A program made the position numbers and the translations under genes. A stretch of 64,000 nucleotides of DNA from an uncultured Olsenella sp. Lineage in GTDB: Bacteria; Actinomycetota; Coriobacteriia; Coriobacteriales; Atopobiaceae. Below, in pieces: positions 31,450 through 39,748 of this stretch. The stretch spans positions 1 to 64,000 of the forward strand of contig URLM01000002.1 in assembly GCA_900548775.1 (NCBI GenBank), in the 5' to 3' direction. Under the pieces are notes generated by a model. That model had not been told where the DNA came from. It did no database searches and saw only the letters and a list, made by a program, of their open reading frames with translations. Within the stretch, counting starts at the first letter, position 1. The number at the start of each line of letters is the position of its first letter.

Positions 31450-31510
31450 GGGGAGGCGGGGAAGACGAGGCGAGGTCGCGGAGCGGGAGGCAGGGGCAGC
31501 GGGGCGGTCG

Positions 31511-32050
31511 CTAGTGGCGCTCGGCCGCGCAGTCGGCGGGGCCGCCGCGCAGGATGCGCAGCCCGTGTGCTATGGGCCCAATAACCGCCGAGATGTTCTC
31601 GCACGCAGCCTTGGGGCTCCCCGGCAGATTCACAACAAGCGTTCCTCCCAGGATGCCCGCCGCCTCGCGCGAGAGGCAGGCGTGCGGCGTGATGGCCATC
31701 GACGCAGCGCGCATAGCCTCGGGGATGCCGGGCGCCATGCGCTCGCACACGGTGGCGGTGGCCTCGGGCGTCACGTCGCGCGGCGAGAAGCCCGTGCCTC
31801 CCGTGGTGAGCACGAGGGCGACATCTGCCGCCGCGGCATCGCGAATGGCAGCCTCAATCTGCGGACGCTCGTCAGGTACCACGAGCGTGGACACCACGCG
31901 ATACCCTCGCTCGCCGAGAAGCGCCACCAGCGCCGGGCCCGAGGCATCCTCGCGCTCGCCACGCGAGCAGCGGTCGCTTACGGTGATGACCGCTGCCGTG
32001 TACTCCTTACAGGCCGTGGCCTGCGGTTTGTTTGTCTCACTGTGGCTCAT
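31511..32050 (-). CDS. mog: Molybdopterin adenylyltransferase (Mog/MoaB fold)
   Basis: This 179-residue MoCF-domain protein adenylates molybdopterin before metal insertion. Visible motifs are ITVSDRCSRGEREDASGPAL, TTGGTGFSPRDVTPEAT and NLPGSPKAACENI. ATG 32050 with AGGAG just upstream was chosen; the longer frame to 32215 reads back into the MoeA-like gene. It is the last gene of the leftward molybdenum operon, five bases after the MoeA-like stop codon. MoaB and Mog cannot be separated by eye, but the operon role is the same. Confidence 0.88.
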   Translation of the reverse strand: MSHSETNKPQATACKEYTAAVITVSDRCSRGEREDASGPALVALLGERGYRVVSTLVVPDERPQIEAAIRDAAAADVALVLTTGGTGFSPRDVTPEATATVCERMAPGIPEAMRAASMAITPHACLSREAAGILGGTLVVNLPGSPKAACENISAVIGPIAHGLRILRGGPADCAAERH

Positions 32051-32055
32051 GGCTC

Positions 32056-33129
32056 CTACTTTCCAAAAGGGCACACGGGGAAGGTGCAAGGCGAGCAGTG
32101 CAGGCACAGACCGCCCTCTCCAAGCCGCACGAGGTCGCGGCGGCGCACCTCCACGCCCGCGACGAGTCGTGGCAGCACCAGGTCGAAGACGGTTGCCGCG
32201 TTGTACATGACGCAACCCGGGAGCCCCACCACGGGCACCGTGCGGGCCTCGCCTGCCGCGTTCTTCTCGTCGAAGTAGCCAACGAGGAGCATCGCCCCCG
32301 GCAGGACCGGCGCGCCATAGGTCACGATGCGGGCGCCGGCGCGCTTGATGGCTCCGGGGGTGTTGTCGTCAGGGTCAACGCTCATGCCGCCCGTGCACAC
32401 CACCATGTCGACGCCGGTTGCACGTGCCTCGTCTATGGCCGCGACCAGCACGTCCATGTCATCGCCGGGCTTGGCGTGCCAGGTGGTCTTGATGCCATAG
32501 CACGCAAGCTTGCCCTCCACCACGGGAGTGAATCGGTCCTCGATGAGACCCTTTGCCACCTCGGAGCCGGTGGCGATGATGGCTGCCGTCTTGAGACGCC
32601 ACGGCTCCACGCGCATGAGCGGCCCGTTCTTCTCGACGTTGGCCGCGCGCTCCGCCGCCTCGACCACGGATTCCTCGACCACGAGCGGAATCACGCGCGT
32701 GCCGGCGAGGTCATCACCCTCGGACACGGCAAAGCCGCCCTTGCGGGTGGCCACCATGACCTCCTCGCAGTCGTTCACGGCAATGAGGCGCTCGGAATCG
32801 ACGAGAAAGACGCCATCGTACGCGGCCTTGATGCCAATCTTGCCCTCGCGGGGCTCGCCTGCAGCCACGCAGCCTGTGCCAAGGCAGAGGGCCGCAAGGC
32901 GCCTTGCGGCATCGTCCTCGTGGAGTATGCCAGGACCCGCCTCCCACACGTAGAGGTGCTCCTTGCCCATGGAGAGCAGCACGGGAACGTCCTCGGCCGT
33001 GACCACGTGCCCCTTCTTGAAGCGCGGCCCCTTGAAGCGAGGCGAACCCTTGCCGTCGCCTGGTAGAATCTGGGTCATGTCGTGGCACAGGACGTGCCCA
33101 ATGGCGTCCTCGGTTCTCACAAACTTCAT
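32056..33129 (-). CDS. MoeA-like molybdopterin-binding protein with Cys-rich tail
   Basis: This 357-residue protein has a MoCF/gephyrin-type domain (IIATGSEVAKGLIEDRFTP near 190, VVCTGGMSVDPDD near 245, VGLPGCVMYNAATVFD near 305) but a short N-terminal part that does not look like full MoeA. It ends in GGLCLHCSPCTFPVCPFGK, with cysteines spaced C-x2-C-x2-C-x4-C. It probably helps to insert molybdenum or to sense molybdopterin. Its ATG overlaps the upstream stop as ATGA, so it is translationally coupled to moaC-MOSC. ATG 33129 was chosen over a frame to 33228 inside the upstream gene. Confidence 0.8.
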   Translation of the reverse strand: MKFVRTEDAIGHVLCHDMTQILPGDGKGSPRFKGPRFKKGHVVTAEDVPVLLSMGKEHLYVWEAGPGILHEDDAARRLAALCLGTGCVAAGEPREGKIGIKAAYDGVFLVDSERLIAVNDCEEVMVATRKGGFAVSEGDDLAGTRVIPLVVEESVVEAAERAANVEKNGPLMRVEPWRLKTAAIIATGSEVAKGLIEDRFTPVVEGKLACYGIKTTWHAKPGDDMDVLVAAIDEARATGVDMVVCTGGMSVDPDDNTPGAIKRAGARIVTYGAPVLPGAMLLVGYFDEKNAAGEARTVPVVGLPGCVMYNAATVFDLVLPRLVAGVEVRRRDLVRLGEGGLCLHCSPCTFPVCPFGK

Positions 33130-34100
33130 GCCAGTTCGTCCTCCCCCATCACGCGAATCTCGTCCCCGGCGCGCACGGTACCACCGCGCGTCACCACGCA
33201 GAAAATGCCGTCCGTTGGCATCACGCACATGCCGGTGAGACGGCGAATCTCGCAGTCGTTATGGCAGGTCTTGCCAATCTGCGTCACCACCATGCGCGCC
33301 GGTCCCACCGCCACCGTGGTGCCAACCGGCAGTTTCTTGACATCAATCCCGCGCGTGAGAACGTTTTCGGCAAAATCTCCGGCCAAAAGCTCGATGCCCT
33401 TCGCACGCATGAGGTCCACGGACTCGCCCGCCAGAAGGCTCACCTGGCGATGCCAGTTGCCGGCGTGGGCGTCACCCTCGATGCCCTTGCCAACCACAAG
33501 CTCGATGGAGTCAACGGGGTGTTTGCGCTTGCCCTTCGCCTCAGAGATGCAGGTGGCCACCACGGTGCCGTGCGGCAGCTCCGACACGGCTGGCTCCGAC
33601 GTAGCCACGAGCGGCACCGTGGGATCGTCACCTGCGGCACGCACGAAGTGGCCGGACTTTCCGCCGTCCTTCTCGAGCAAGCGCACCTCGGTTATCTCCA
33701 TGTCGCGCTGGTGCGCCTTACACATGTCGTAGATGGTGAGGCCCGCGACAGAGGCCGCCGTGAGGGCCTCCATCTCGACCCCGGTCTCCCCACAGCAGCG
33801 CGTGGTCGCCGTGAAGGCTATGCCGTCCTCCTCGTACGCAAACGAGACGTCGACGCTCGTGAGCTGCACGGGATGGCACATGGGCACCAGCTCCCAGCAG
33901 CGCTTGGCGGCCATTATGCCCGCAACCTGCGCAACGGCAAGCACGTCGCCCTTTCGCACGCCACCCGTGCGCACGAGTTCGAGCGTATCTGGCCGCATGA
34001 GCACCTTGCCTGCAGCTCGCGCGACCCGTTTGGTCTTTGGCTTCTCGGACACGTCCACCATGCGGGCGCGCCCCTCCTCGTTGAAGTGCGTGAGCGCCAT
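33126..34100 (-). CDS. moaC: MoaC-MOSC fusion protein
   Basis: This 324-residue protein joins two molybdenum-cofactor domains. Residues about 1-155 are MoaC (cyclic pyranopterin monophosphate synthase), with MVDVSEKPKTKRVARAAGKV, ELVPMCHPVQLTSVDV and CGETGVEMEALTAASVAGLT. Residues about 175-320 are a MOSC domain, with KGIEGDAHAGNWHRQVSLL, DFAENVLTRGIDVKKLPVG and GKTCHNDCEI; the Cys is the usual sulfur-handling residue of MOSC proteins. The fusion could link early pterin synthesis with cofactor sulfuration or delivery, which xanthine dehydrogenases need. It overlaps the next gene by ATGA and follows moaA by three bases. Confidence 0.88.
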   Translation of the reverse strand: MALTHFNEEGRARMVDVSEKPKTKRVARAAGKVLMRPDTLELVRTGGVRKGDVLAVAQVAGIMAAKRCWELVPMCHPVQLTSVDVSFAYEEDGIAFTATTRCCGETGVEMEALTAASVAGLTIYDMCKAHQRDMEITEVRLLEKDGGKSGHFVRAAGDDPTVPLVATSEPAVSELPHGTVVATCISEAKGKRKHPVDSIELVVGKGIEGDAHAGNWHRQVSLLAGESVDLMRAKGIELLAGDFAENVLTRGIDVKKLPVGTTVAVGPARMVVTQIGKTCHNDCEIRRLTGMCVMPTDGIFCVVTRGGTVRAGDEIRVMGEDELA

Positions 34101-34103
34101 GGC

Positions 34104-35051
34104 TCAGCCCCCTATCTCGTTCATGGCGCGCAGCGACTCGCTCGCACGCCCGTTGTCCATCCTGTGCCCACGCGGTTTCGACTCGATGCCCGCACGCATA
34201 GCGTCTATCAACTCTCGGCCGGAGAGCCCGCGAAGGTTCACCTCGGCTGAGGAGTGAAGGCATGGCTTGAGCCGCCCGTCTGACGTTACGCGAATGCGGT
34301 CGCAACTGCTGCAGAACCGATGCGTCATGGGCCGTATGAGACCCACGTTCCCCTGCCAGCCCGGCGCATGGAAAAGCTCAGAGACCCCCTGGCCGCCCAC
34401 CGGCTCAAGTTCCGGCACTGCCGAGAGGACCTCATCTGCCGAGACAAAGCGCCCCTTTGGCCAGCGGGCGCACTCGCCCATGCGCATCAGCTCGATGAAG
34501 CGCACCGTAAGGGGGCGCTCCCGCGCCAGCTCTGCCAAGGGGCGCAACTCGTCGTCGTTCACTCCGCCGATAAGCACGCAGTTAATCTTGGTGTTGGTGA
34601 ATCCCGCAGCTTGGGCTGCCTCGAGTCCGGCAAGGGCATCGGCCAACGTGCCGCGCCGTGTAATGGACTCGTAGCGCCCCGCGTCAAGCGTGTCCAGGCT
34701 CACGTTGAGGCGCGTGAGGCCAGCAGCGCGCAGATCGGCAGCCATGGGCGCGAGCAGCGTCGCATTGGTGGTCATGTCGACCTCCTCGATGCCCGGCACA
34801 GCGGCCACCATGCGCACCAGGTCAACGACGCCGTGCCGCACCAGGGGCTCGCCGCCCGTGAGACGCACCTTGCGCACCCCAAGGGCAGCGGCCGCCACCA
34901 CGATGTCGCGCATCTCCTCAAAGGAGAGGATGTCGCTGTGCGAGAGCATGGGCACGCCGTTCTCGGGCATGCAGTATATGCACCTGCAGTTGCAGCGGTC
35001 CGTTACCGAAAGCCGCAGGTAGTGTATGTCGCGGCCGTAATCGTCACGCAT
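34104..35051 (-). CDS. moaA: GTP 3',8-cyclase (radical SAM)
   Basis: This 315-residue radical-SAM enzyme starts molybdenum cofactor synthesis from GTP. The SAM cluster motif is DRCNCRCIYCMPE. VRLTGGEPLVR follows, and the C-terminal cluster motif is FCSSCDRIRVTSDGRLKPCL. The protein ends in NEIGG, the double-glycine tail needed for activity in this family. ATG 35051 has GGAAGG eight bases upstream and lies inside the last codons of modC (8-base overlap); the longer frame to 35180 is the modC region. MoaD, MoaE and MoeB are not in the window. Confidence 0.93.
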   Translation of the reverse strand: MRDDYGRDIHYLRLSVTDRCNCRCIYCMPENGVPMLSHSDILSFEEMRDIVVAAAALGVRKVRLTGGEPLVRHGVVDLVRMVAAVPGIEEVDMTTNATLLAPMAADLRAAGLTRLNVSLDTLDAGRYESITRRGTLADALAGLEAAQAAGFTNTKINCVLIGGVNDDELRPLAELARERPLTVRFIELMRMGECARWPKGRFVSADEVLSAVPELEPVGGQGVSELFHAPGWQGNVGLIRPMTHRFCSSCDRIRVTSDGRLKPCLHSSAEVNLRGLSGRELIDAMRAGIESKPRGHRMDNGRASESLRAMNEIGG

Positions 35052-36153
35052 GGAGGGAACCTTCCTTCCCGGCACCGCCATTGCCAGACGAAACAAGCGG
35101 CATGACCGTTGCCGGCGGCGCAACGAGCACCAGGTGCGCAGGGTTGCCCAACGCGGCCCAGCCGTCTTTCTCGCACTCATAGCGAAGCGGCGCGCCCCCA
35201 GGCGTGCGAGCCATCACGATTGTCGAGAACGTCGAGTCTATCACCCGTTCAACGGTGCAAGGAATCGCATTCTCGAGGGCACCGGACGTATCACCTGACA
35301 CGTGCGCCTCAAAGTAGTGCGCGCGAATGCCCGCGTGCGTGATCCCGGGGGGCACAGGAAGAGAGGTCCTGAGCGTGACGCCCCAGTCTTCGCACGCAAG
35401 CAGGTCGGGGCCCGCCACCTGTGCGCGACTCACGTTCTTGCAGCCGCTAATGAGAGCCGCAGCCAGCGTGGCAGGGGCGGCAAAGAGCTCGCGCACGCTC
35501 ACCTTGGCATCCGAGCGACCGTGGTCGAGCACGCAGACCGTGTCGCACATGCGATAGACCTCGTCGCGGTTGTGCGATACGTAGACTGCCCCGCCGGGGA
35601 AGCCACGCAGGACGTCGGCAAGTTCGAGTTCCAACTGCCAGCGAAGGTACCCGTCAAGCGCCGAGAAGGGCTCATCCAGGAGGATGAGTTCCGGGTCGCT
35701 TGCCAGGATGCGCGCCATGGCGCAGCGCTGCTGCTGACCGCCAGAGAGCTGAGAGGGCTTGCGGTGCTCGAGACCCTCCAGGCGCATGGCAGCGATTTCC
35801 TTCGCGGCGCGAGCGGCTCGCTCCTCGCGCGAGGAGCCGGCGGCCCCGGCACGTACGTTCTGCTCGACGGTCATGGTAGGAAAGAGGGCGTAGCTCTGGA
35901 AGAGGTAGCCAACGCGACGCTGCTGAGGCGGCAGGTCGACGTGCGCGTCGGAGTCGAAGAGCGTACGGCCCCCCAGCACGATGCGGCCCGAGTCCGGCCG
36001 CTCGATACCCGCAATGCACTTGAGCGTCATCGACTTGCCGCAGCCCGAGGGGCCGAGAAGCGCCATGATCTCTGTTGGGCGCTCGATGGCAAACGAGACC
36101 TTCAGCGAGAAGGAATCGAGACGCTTGGTGATGTCGACTTCGAGCGCCGTCAT
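35044..36153 (-). CDS. modC: Molybdate ABC transporter ATPase
   Basis: This 369-residue ATPase has Walker A GPSGCGKSMT, signature LSGGQQQRCAMARIL and Walker B LILLDEPFSALD. The C-terminal 120 residues form a TOBE/Mop-like region, less conserved but with NAIPCTVERVIDSTFSTIV. The start overlaps modB as ATGA and the end overlaps moaA by eight bases, so uptake and cofactor synthesis share one transcript. Molybdate rather than sulfate or tungstate is inferred from the moa/mog neighbours. Confidence 0.9.
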   Translation of the reverse strand: MTALEVDITKRLDSFSLKVSFAIERPTEIMALLGPSGCGKSMTLKCIAGIERPDSGRIVLGGRTLFDSDAHVDLPPQQRRVGYLFQSYALFPTMTVEQNVRAGAAGSSREERAARAAKEIAAMRLEGLEHRKPSQLSGGQQQRCAMARILASDPELILLDEPFSALDGYLRWQLELELADVLRGFPGGAVYVSHNRDEVYRMCDTVCVLDHGRSDAKVSVRELFAAPATLAAALISGCKNVSRAQVAGPDLLACEDWGVTLRTSLPVPPGITHAGIRAHYFEAHVSGDTSGALENAIPCTVERVIDSTFSTIVMARTPGGAPLRYECEKDGWAALGNPAHLVLVAPPATVMPLVSSGNGGAGKEGSLHA

Positions 36154-36833
36154 GCCGCCACCTCCCTAGTGCGGGCGGAGCGCGAGCGCGCCTCGAGCAT
36201 GTTCATGGCGAGAAGCACCACGGCGCTTATTGCCAGGTTCACGAGGACCCACTGGAACGCCAGCCCATCCTCGCCGGTACGCCAGAGCTGATAGACCGTC
36301 GTGGAAACGGTGGCGGTGGAGCCTGGGGTGTAGCCGGCGACCATCGAGGTGGCGCCATACTCGCCCAGAGCCCGCGCGAATGCCAAGACCGAGCCCGCGA
36401 TAATTCCCTGGCGGCAGGCCGGCATCTTGACGCGCCAGAAGATCCAGGCATTGGATTTGCCCAGCGTGCGACCGGCGTCGGCAAGGTTCTGGTCAAAGCC
36501 CTCGAACGCCCCGCGCGCAGTACGGTACATGAGCGGGAAGCTTACCACCACGGTGGCGAAGATGGCCGAGTACCAGGTCATGGCGAGCCTAACACCAAAG
36601 GTGGCCATCGCCCAGGCCCCGATGGGGCGCCTGGGGCCGAGAAGCACCAGCAGGAGATAGCCCACGACGGTAGGCGGCAGCACCAGGGGCAACGTAAGCA
36701 CCACGTCGAGGACGCCCTTCACCGTCCGAGGCGCACGAGCCACCACGTCTGCGAGCCAGATACCAAGGAGGTAGACCACCACCGTAGAGATGGCGGCTAT
36801 TCTCAGCGAGTTGAGAAGTGGGTACCAATCCAT
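36150..36833 (-). CDS. modB: Molybdate ABC transporter permease
   Basis: This 227-residue inner-membrane permease has about five to six helices. The coupling segment DAGRTLGKSNAWIFWRVKMP (residues about 128-147) fits the ModB/CysT EAA loop, and TLPLVLPPTVVGYLLL near residue 50 is typical of ModB. ARALGEYGATSMVAG follows in the usual place. It lies six bases after modA and overlaps modC by ATGA. Confidence 0.92.
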   Translation of the reverse strand: MDWYPLLNSLRIAAISTVVVYLLGIWLADVVARAPRTVKGVLDVVLTLPLVLPPTVVGYLLLVLLGPRRPIGAWAMATFGVRLAMTWYSAIFATVVVSFPLMYRTARGAFEGFDQNLADAGRTLGKSNAWIFWRVKMPACRQGIIAGSVLAFARALGEYGATSMVAGYTPGSTATVSTTVYQLWRTGEDGLAFQWVLVNLAISAVVLLAMNMLEARSRSARTREVAA

Positions 36834-36839
36834 GTCGCG

Positions 36840-37715
36840 CTAGCCCTCGGCCAGCGGCGTGAAGCCGACCTTCTCGAAGCAGTCGCCAGCATCCTTGGTC
36901 TTGAGGAAGTCGAGGAAGGCGGCTGCAAGATCGGGCTGGAGTGCGTTCTTGGTTGCTGCGGCCGGGTACACCACGCGGCCGCACATCTCCTCCGTTGCCT
37001 CGTCCACCATCGTGAGGCTTGCCGACGTCGCGTCGGTCTTGTAGATGACGCCACAGTCCACGGCCGCCTCGGAGACCTGCGAGGCTACCTCCTTCACGTT
37101 GGTGCCATAGGTGATGCAGCCGGCGTTTGCCAGCTCTGCCTCGTCGAGGTTGTAGTAGGCAAGAATCTTCTGGGTGTACTGGCCCACGGGCACGTCGGAG
37201 TTTCCCATGCCCAGCAGGATGTCGTGGGTCTGGAGCTTCTTGGCCATATCGTCAAAGCCCTGGATGGCCTTGGAATTGCCATCGGGCACGCAGAGCGTGA
37301 CCTTGTTCTCGAGGATGTCAAAGCGAGTGTCATGGTTGATGAAATCGAGACCATCTTCGTTGCCCGAGCTGGCACTGGCATCAAGCTGGTTCATCTGCTT
37401 CTGGCCAGCGGAGATAAAGACGTCACAGTCTGCACCCTCCTGAATCTGGGTCTTGAGGGTGCCCGAGGAGTCAAAGTTGAAGCTGATACCTACGCCCTCG
37501 TTGGCTGCCTTGAAGAGGTCGCCCGCCTCGGTGAGCGACTCGGTGAGCGAGGCTGCCGCAAAGACGAAGAGCGTCTTTTCCTCTGCCGTCGACGCGGTGC
37601 CCGTCGTCGAATCCGTTGACTGTGGCCGCGCGTCTCCGCACGCCACCAGCCCAAGCCCCGCCGCGACAACCGCCGTCGACACGAACGAACGCCTGGTAAT
37701 GCAAGATTGTGCCAT
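36840..37715 (-). CDS. modA: Molybdate-binding lipoprotein
   Basis: This 291-residue solute-binding protein has a lipoprotein signal (ITRRSFVSTAVVAAGLGLVAC, lipobox LVAC near residue 25), then FVFAAASLTESLTEAGDLF, the hallmark of ModA, and DCDVFISAGQKQMNQLD. The C-terminal part, PAAATKNALQPDLAAAFLDFL, also fits. ATG 37715 follows GGAGAGGAAAG; the longer frame to 38159 is not supported. It is the first gene of the modABC-moaA-moaC-moeA-mog run. A ModE-type site lies about 130 bp upstream. Confidence 0.93.
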   Translation of the reverse strand: MAQSCITRRSFVSTAVVAAGLGLVACGDARPQSTDSTTGTASTAEEKTLFVFAAASLTESLTEAGDLFKAANEGVGISFNFDSSGTLKTQIQEGADCDVFISAGQKQMNQLDASASSGNEDGLDFINHDTRFDILENKVTLCVPDGNSKAIQGFDDMAKKLQTHDILLGMGNSDVPVGQYTQKILAYYNLDEAELANAGCITYGTNVKEVASQVSEAAVDCGVIYKTDATSASLTMVDEATEEMCGRVVYPAAATKNALQPDLAAAFLDFLKTKDAGDCFEKVGFTPLAEG

Positions 37716-37842
37716 GGTACTTTCCTCTCCCTGGGTGTGGTGCCTGCCTGGGGCGCATCTCTGGTGCGATGCTTTTCTGCGTGCCGCCCATGTGGTGCCT
37801 GTGGGCATCGCCGCCAAGGATGTGGAGCCTGTCCAATGACGG

Positions 37843-37866
37843 CGTTCTTGCTTACAAACTATAACG
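37843..37866. promoter_or_regulatory. ModE-type operator upstream of modA
   Basis: A 24-bp inverted repeat reads CGTTCTTG, eight bases, then CTATAACG. The outer arms CGTT/AACG are conserved and the inner arms partly so. A leftward -10 (TATAGT, complement of 37858-37863) lies inside it, with only weak -35 choices 17-19 bp away, which fits repression of molybdate uptake when molybdate is plentiful. A nearby palindrome, CAAAC-AAAAA-GTTTG, spans 37872-37886. Confidence 0.6.
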
Positions 37867-37983
37867 CTAAGCAAACAAAAAGTTTGAAAAAGCTGGCAGA
37901 CGGAGAAGATACGGCGCTGGCGGTAGCCCTCCGCGGGGCGGCGGCCCCAACGCGACGGCACCCTTTCCGGCAGCACCCCCTCG

Positions 37984-38322
37984 CTACTTCCCCGTCGCGC
38001 GCGAAAGAGTCTGGTCGTAGGCAAAGACCCACCAGCGAAGCTCCTCAGGCAGCCCCATAGCCGGGACAGCGCTGCGACGCTCGAGATAAAGCTCCGTCTC
38101 GTGCCCTCCAAAGCGTACGTGGTAGCAAGCTTGTCTTCTCCCGCGCGTCTCAGCACCAAAGGTCCCTTCCTCCGTCACCTCGTCGATTACGAAGCTCCTC
38201 CCGTCTTTCCAGATGACCGCAACGGGCTCCAGGGAGCCGTCACGCCCAAAGCGCGCGACAACGTCCACATATTCGCGGTGCACGCGGCGCCGCGTCCCAT
38301 CTGTTAGCGTCCGGTACTCCAT
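37984..38322 (-). CDS. Small LexA-controlled protein of unknown function
   Basis: This 112-residue soluble protein is not recognised. It is rich in charged residues and aromatics (ELRWWVFAYDQTLSRA near the C-terminus), with a beta-rich middle. ATG 38322 was chosen because it lies about seven bases past a clear minus-strand -10 (TATTCT), so the mRNA would be leaderless or nearly so. The LexA box 38335-38346 sits in the promoter spacer. It is divergent from a UmuC-like polymerase that has its own LexA box, so it is probably an SOS gene. A start at 38340 inside the LexA box is less likely. Confidence 0.7.
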   Translation of the reverse strand: MEYRTLTDGTRRRVHREYVDVVARFGRDGSLEPVAVIWKDGRSFVIDEVTEEGTFGAETRGRRQACYHVRFGGHETELYLERRSAVPAMGLPEELRWWVFAYDQTLSRATGK

Positions 38323-38328
38323 GAACCG

Positions 38329-38357
38329 AGAATAGAACATATGTTCTCTTTTTGCAA
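38329..38357 (-). promoter_or_regulatory. SOS promoter of the small divergent gene
   Basis: On the minus strand, -35 TTGCAA and -10 TATTCT are spaced exactly 17 bp. The LexA box fills the spacer. The expected transcript start falls at or next to the ATG. Confidence 0.6.
38335..38346. promoter_or_regulatory. LexA box (leftward gene)
   Basis: GAACATATGTTC is a perfect 12-bp palindrome of the Gram-positive LexA type (GAAC-N4-GTTC). Confidence 0.85.
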
Positions 38358-38434
38358 GCGAACGAAGGGTGGATTCTCCGAGTGGGACGCCCCTATTTGT
38401 GTCGCGTGGACACCGTATAACAATGGCTGAGATA

Positions 38435-38446
38435 GAACATGTGTTC
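38435..38446. promoter_or_regulatory. LexA box (umuC-like gene)
   Basis: GAACATGTGTTC is a LexA-type box 22 bp before the polymerase start codon and just downstream of a possible -10 (TATAAC, 38416-38421). This site argues for the later start at 38468. Confidence 0.85.
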
Positions 38447-38467
38447 TCAACTGTGAGCGGAGGAGCC

Positions 38468-39748
38468 ATGGCACCAGATTCGTGTACGCCCGAAAGAACC
38501 TACCTGGCAATCGACCTCAAGTCGTTCTACGCAAGCGTAGAGTGCGCCGACAGGGGCCTTGACCCCTTTGCCACAGACCTCGTGGTGGCGGATCCAACGC
38601 GCAGCCCCAACACCATCTGCCTGGCCATAACCCCCTCTCTCAAGGCCAAGGGGGTGAGGAACCGCTGTCGCATACGCGAGATACCCCAAGGCATCCCCTA
38701 CATCACTGCCATGCCCAGGATGCATCGCTACATGGAGGTCTCTGCACAGGTGTACGCCATCTACTTGCGCTACGTGTCCAGCCAGGACGCCTGGCCATAC
38801 AGCGTTGACGAGGCTTTTCTCGACGTGACGTCCTACCAGGCGCTCTATGGCCTCGACGTGCGAGCACTCGCACGGCGCGTCATCACGGCGGTGCGAGAGG
38901 AGACGGGTGTCTCGGCAACGGCAGGAATTGGCCCCAACATGTTTCTCTGCAAGGTGGCGCTCGACCTCATGGCCAAGCATGCCGCAGACGGCATAGGGCA
39001 GCTAGACGAGAAGACCTTTCGCCGCAACGTATGGTTTCACCATCCCATCACGGACATCTGGGGCATAGGCCCTGGCATTGCGCGCAGACTCGCGCAGGCA
39101 GACGTCCACGACCTTGCGGGCATCTGTGCCACGGATCCAACGTGGCTCCGTGGCGAGTTTGGTCGCAACGCCGAGTGGCTCATCGATCACGCCTGGGGGC
39201 TCGAGCCATGTACCATCGCAGACGCGCGGAACTATGTGCCCAAGGCGCGCTCGCTCTCCAACGGCCAGGTGCTCATGCGCGACTACGGCTTTGACGAGGC
39301 GCGCATTGTGCTGCGCGAGATGGCCTGGCAAAGCTGCCTCGACCTCAGACGGCAGATGCTTGCGTGCGACACGGTGGGGCTCTACGTGGGCTACTCGGGA
39401 CAGGCCGAGCTTCTGGGGCATGGCGGCGGGCAAAGGAGCCTTGGGCACCAGACCGCCGGCGAGCGGGAGGTGACAGGGACGCTTCTCGCGCTCTATGACC
39501 AGACCGTCGCGCACGACCTGCCCATACGCCGTGTGTGCCTGTGGTTAGGCGGCGTTGTCCCGGAAGCCGTGGTGGTGCCCACGCTCTTCGACGACCCAAC
39601 GGTAGACGCGCGGGAGGTGCGGCTGGCCGACGCGGTCACCCGCGCGCGGCGACGCTTTGGGCCCAACACCGTGTTTTCCGGCACGAGCCTCCTTCCCGCC
39701 GCCAACGCCCTCGAGCGGAACCTGCAGATTGGAGGGCATCGTGCGTGA
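38468..39748 (+). CDS. Y-family DNA polymerase (UmuC-like)
   Basis: This 426-residue translesion polymerase has the catalytic blocks LAIDLKSFYASVEC (Asp near residue 15) and YSVDEAFLDV (Asp-Glu near residue 115), TAGIGPNMFLCKVALDLMAKH, and the helix-hairpin-helix GIGPGIARRL near residue 200. The little-finger domain follows (GQVLMRDYGFDEARIVLREM). ATG 38468 with GGAGGAG was chosen because earlier ATGs would place the LexA box inside the coding region. It is SOS-controlled and overlaps the next gene by eight bases. Confidence 0.9.
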   Translation: MAPDSCTPERTYLAIDLKSFYASVECADRGLDPFATDLVVADPTRSPNTICLAITPSLKAKGVRNRCRIREIPQGIPYITAMPRMHRYMEVSAQVYAIYLRYVSSQDAWPYSVDEAFLDVTSYQALYGLDVRALARRVITAVREETGVSATAGIGPNMFLCKVALDLMAKHAADGIGQLDEKTFRRNVWFHHPITDIWGIGPGIARRLAQADVHDLAGICATDPTWLRGEFGRNAEWLIDHAWGLEPCTIADARNYVPKARSLSNGQVLMRDYGFDEARIVLREMAWQSCLDLRRQMLACDTVGLYVGYSGQAELLGHGGGQRSLGHQTAGEREVTGTLLALYDQTVAHDLPIRRVCLWLGGVVPEAVVVPTLFDDPTVDAREVRLADAVTRARRRFGPNTVFSGTSLLPAANALERNLQIGGHRA

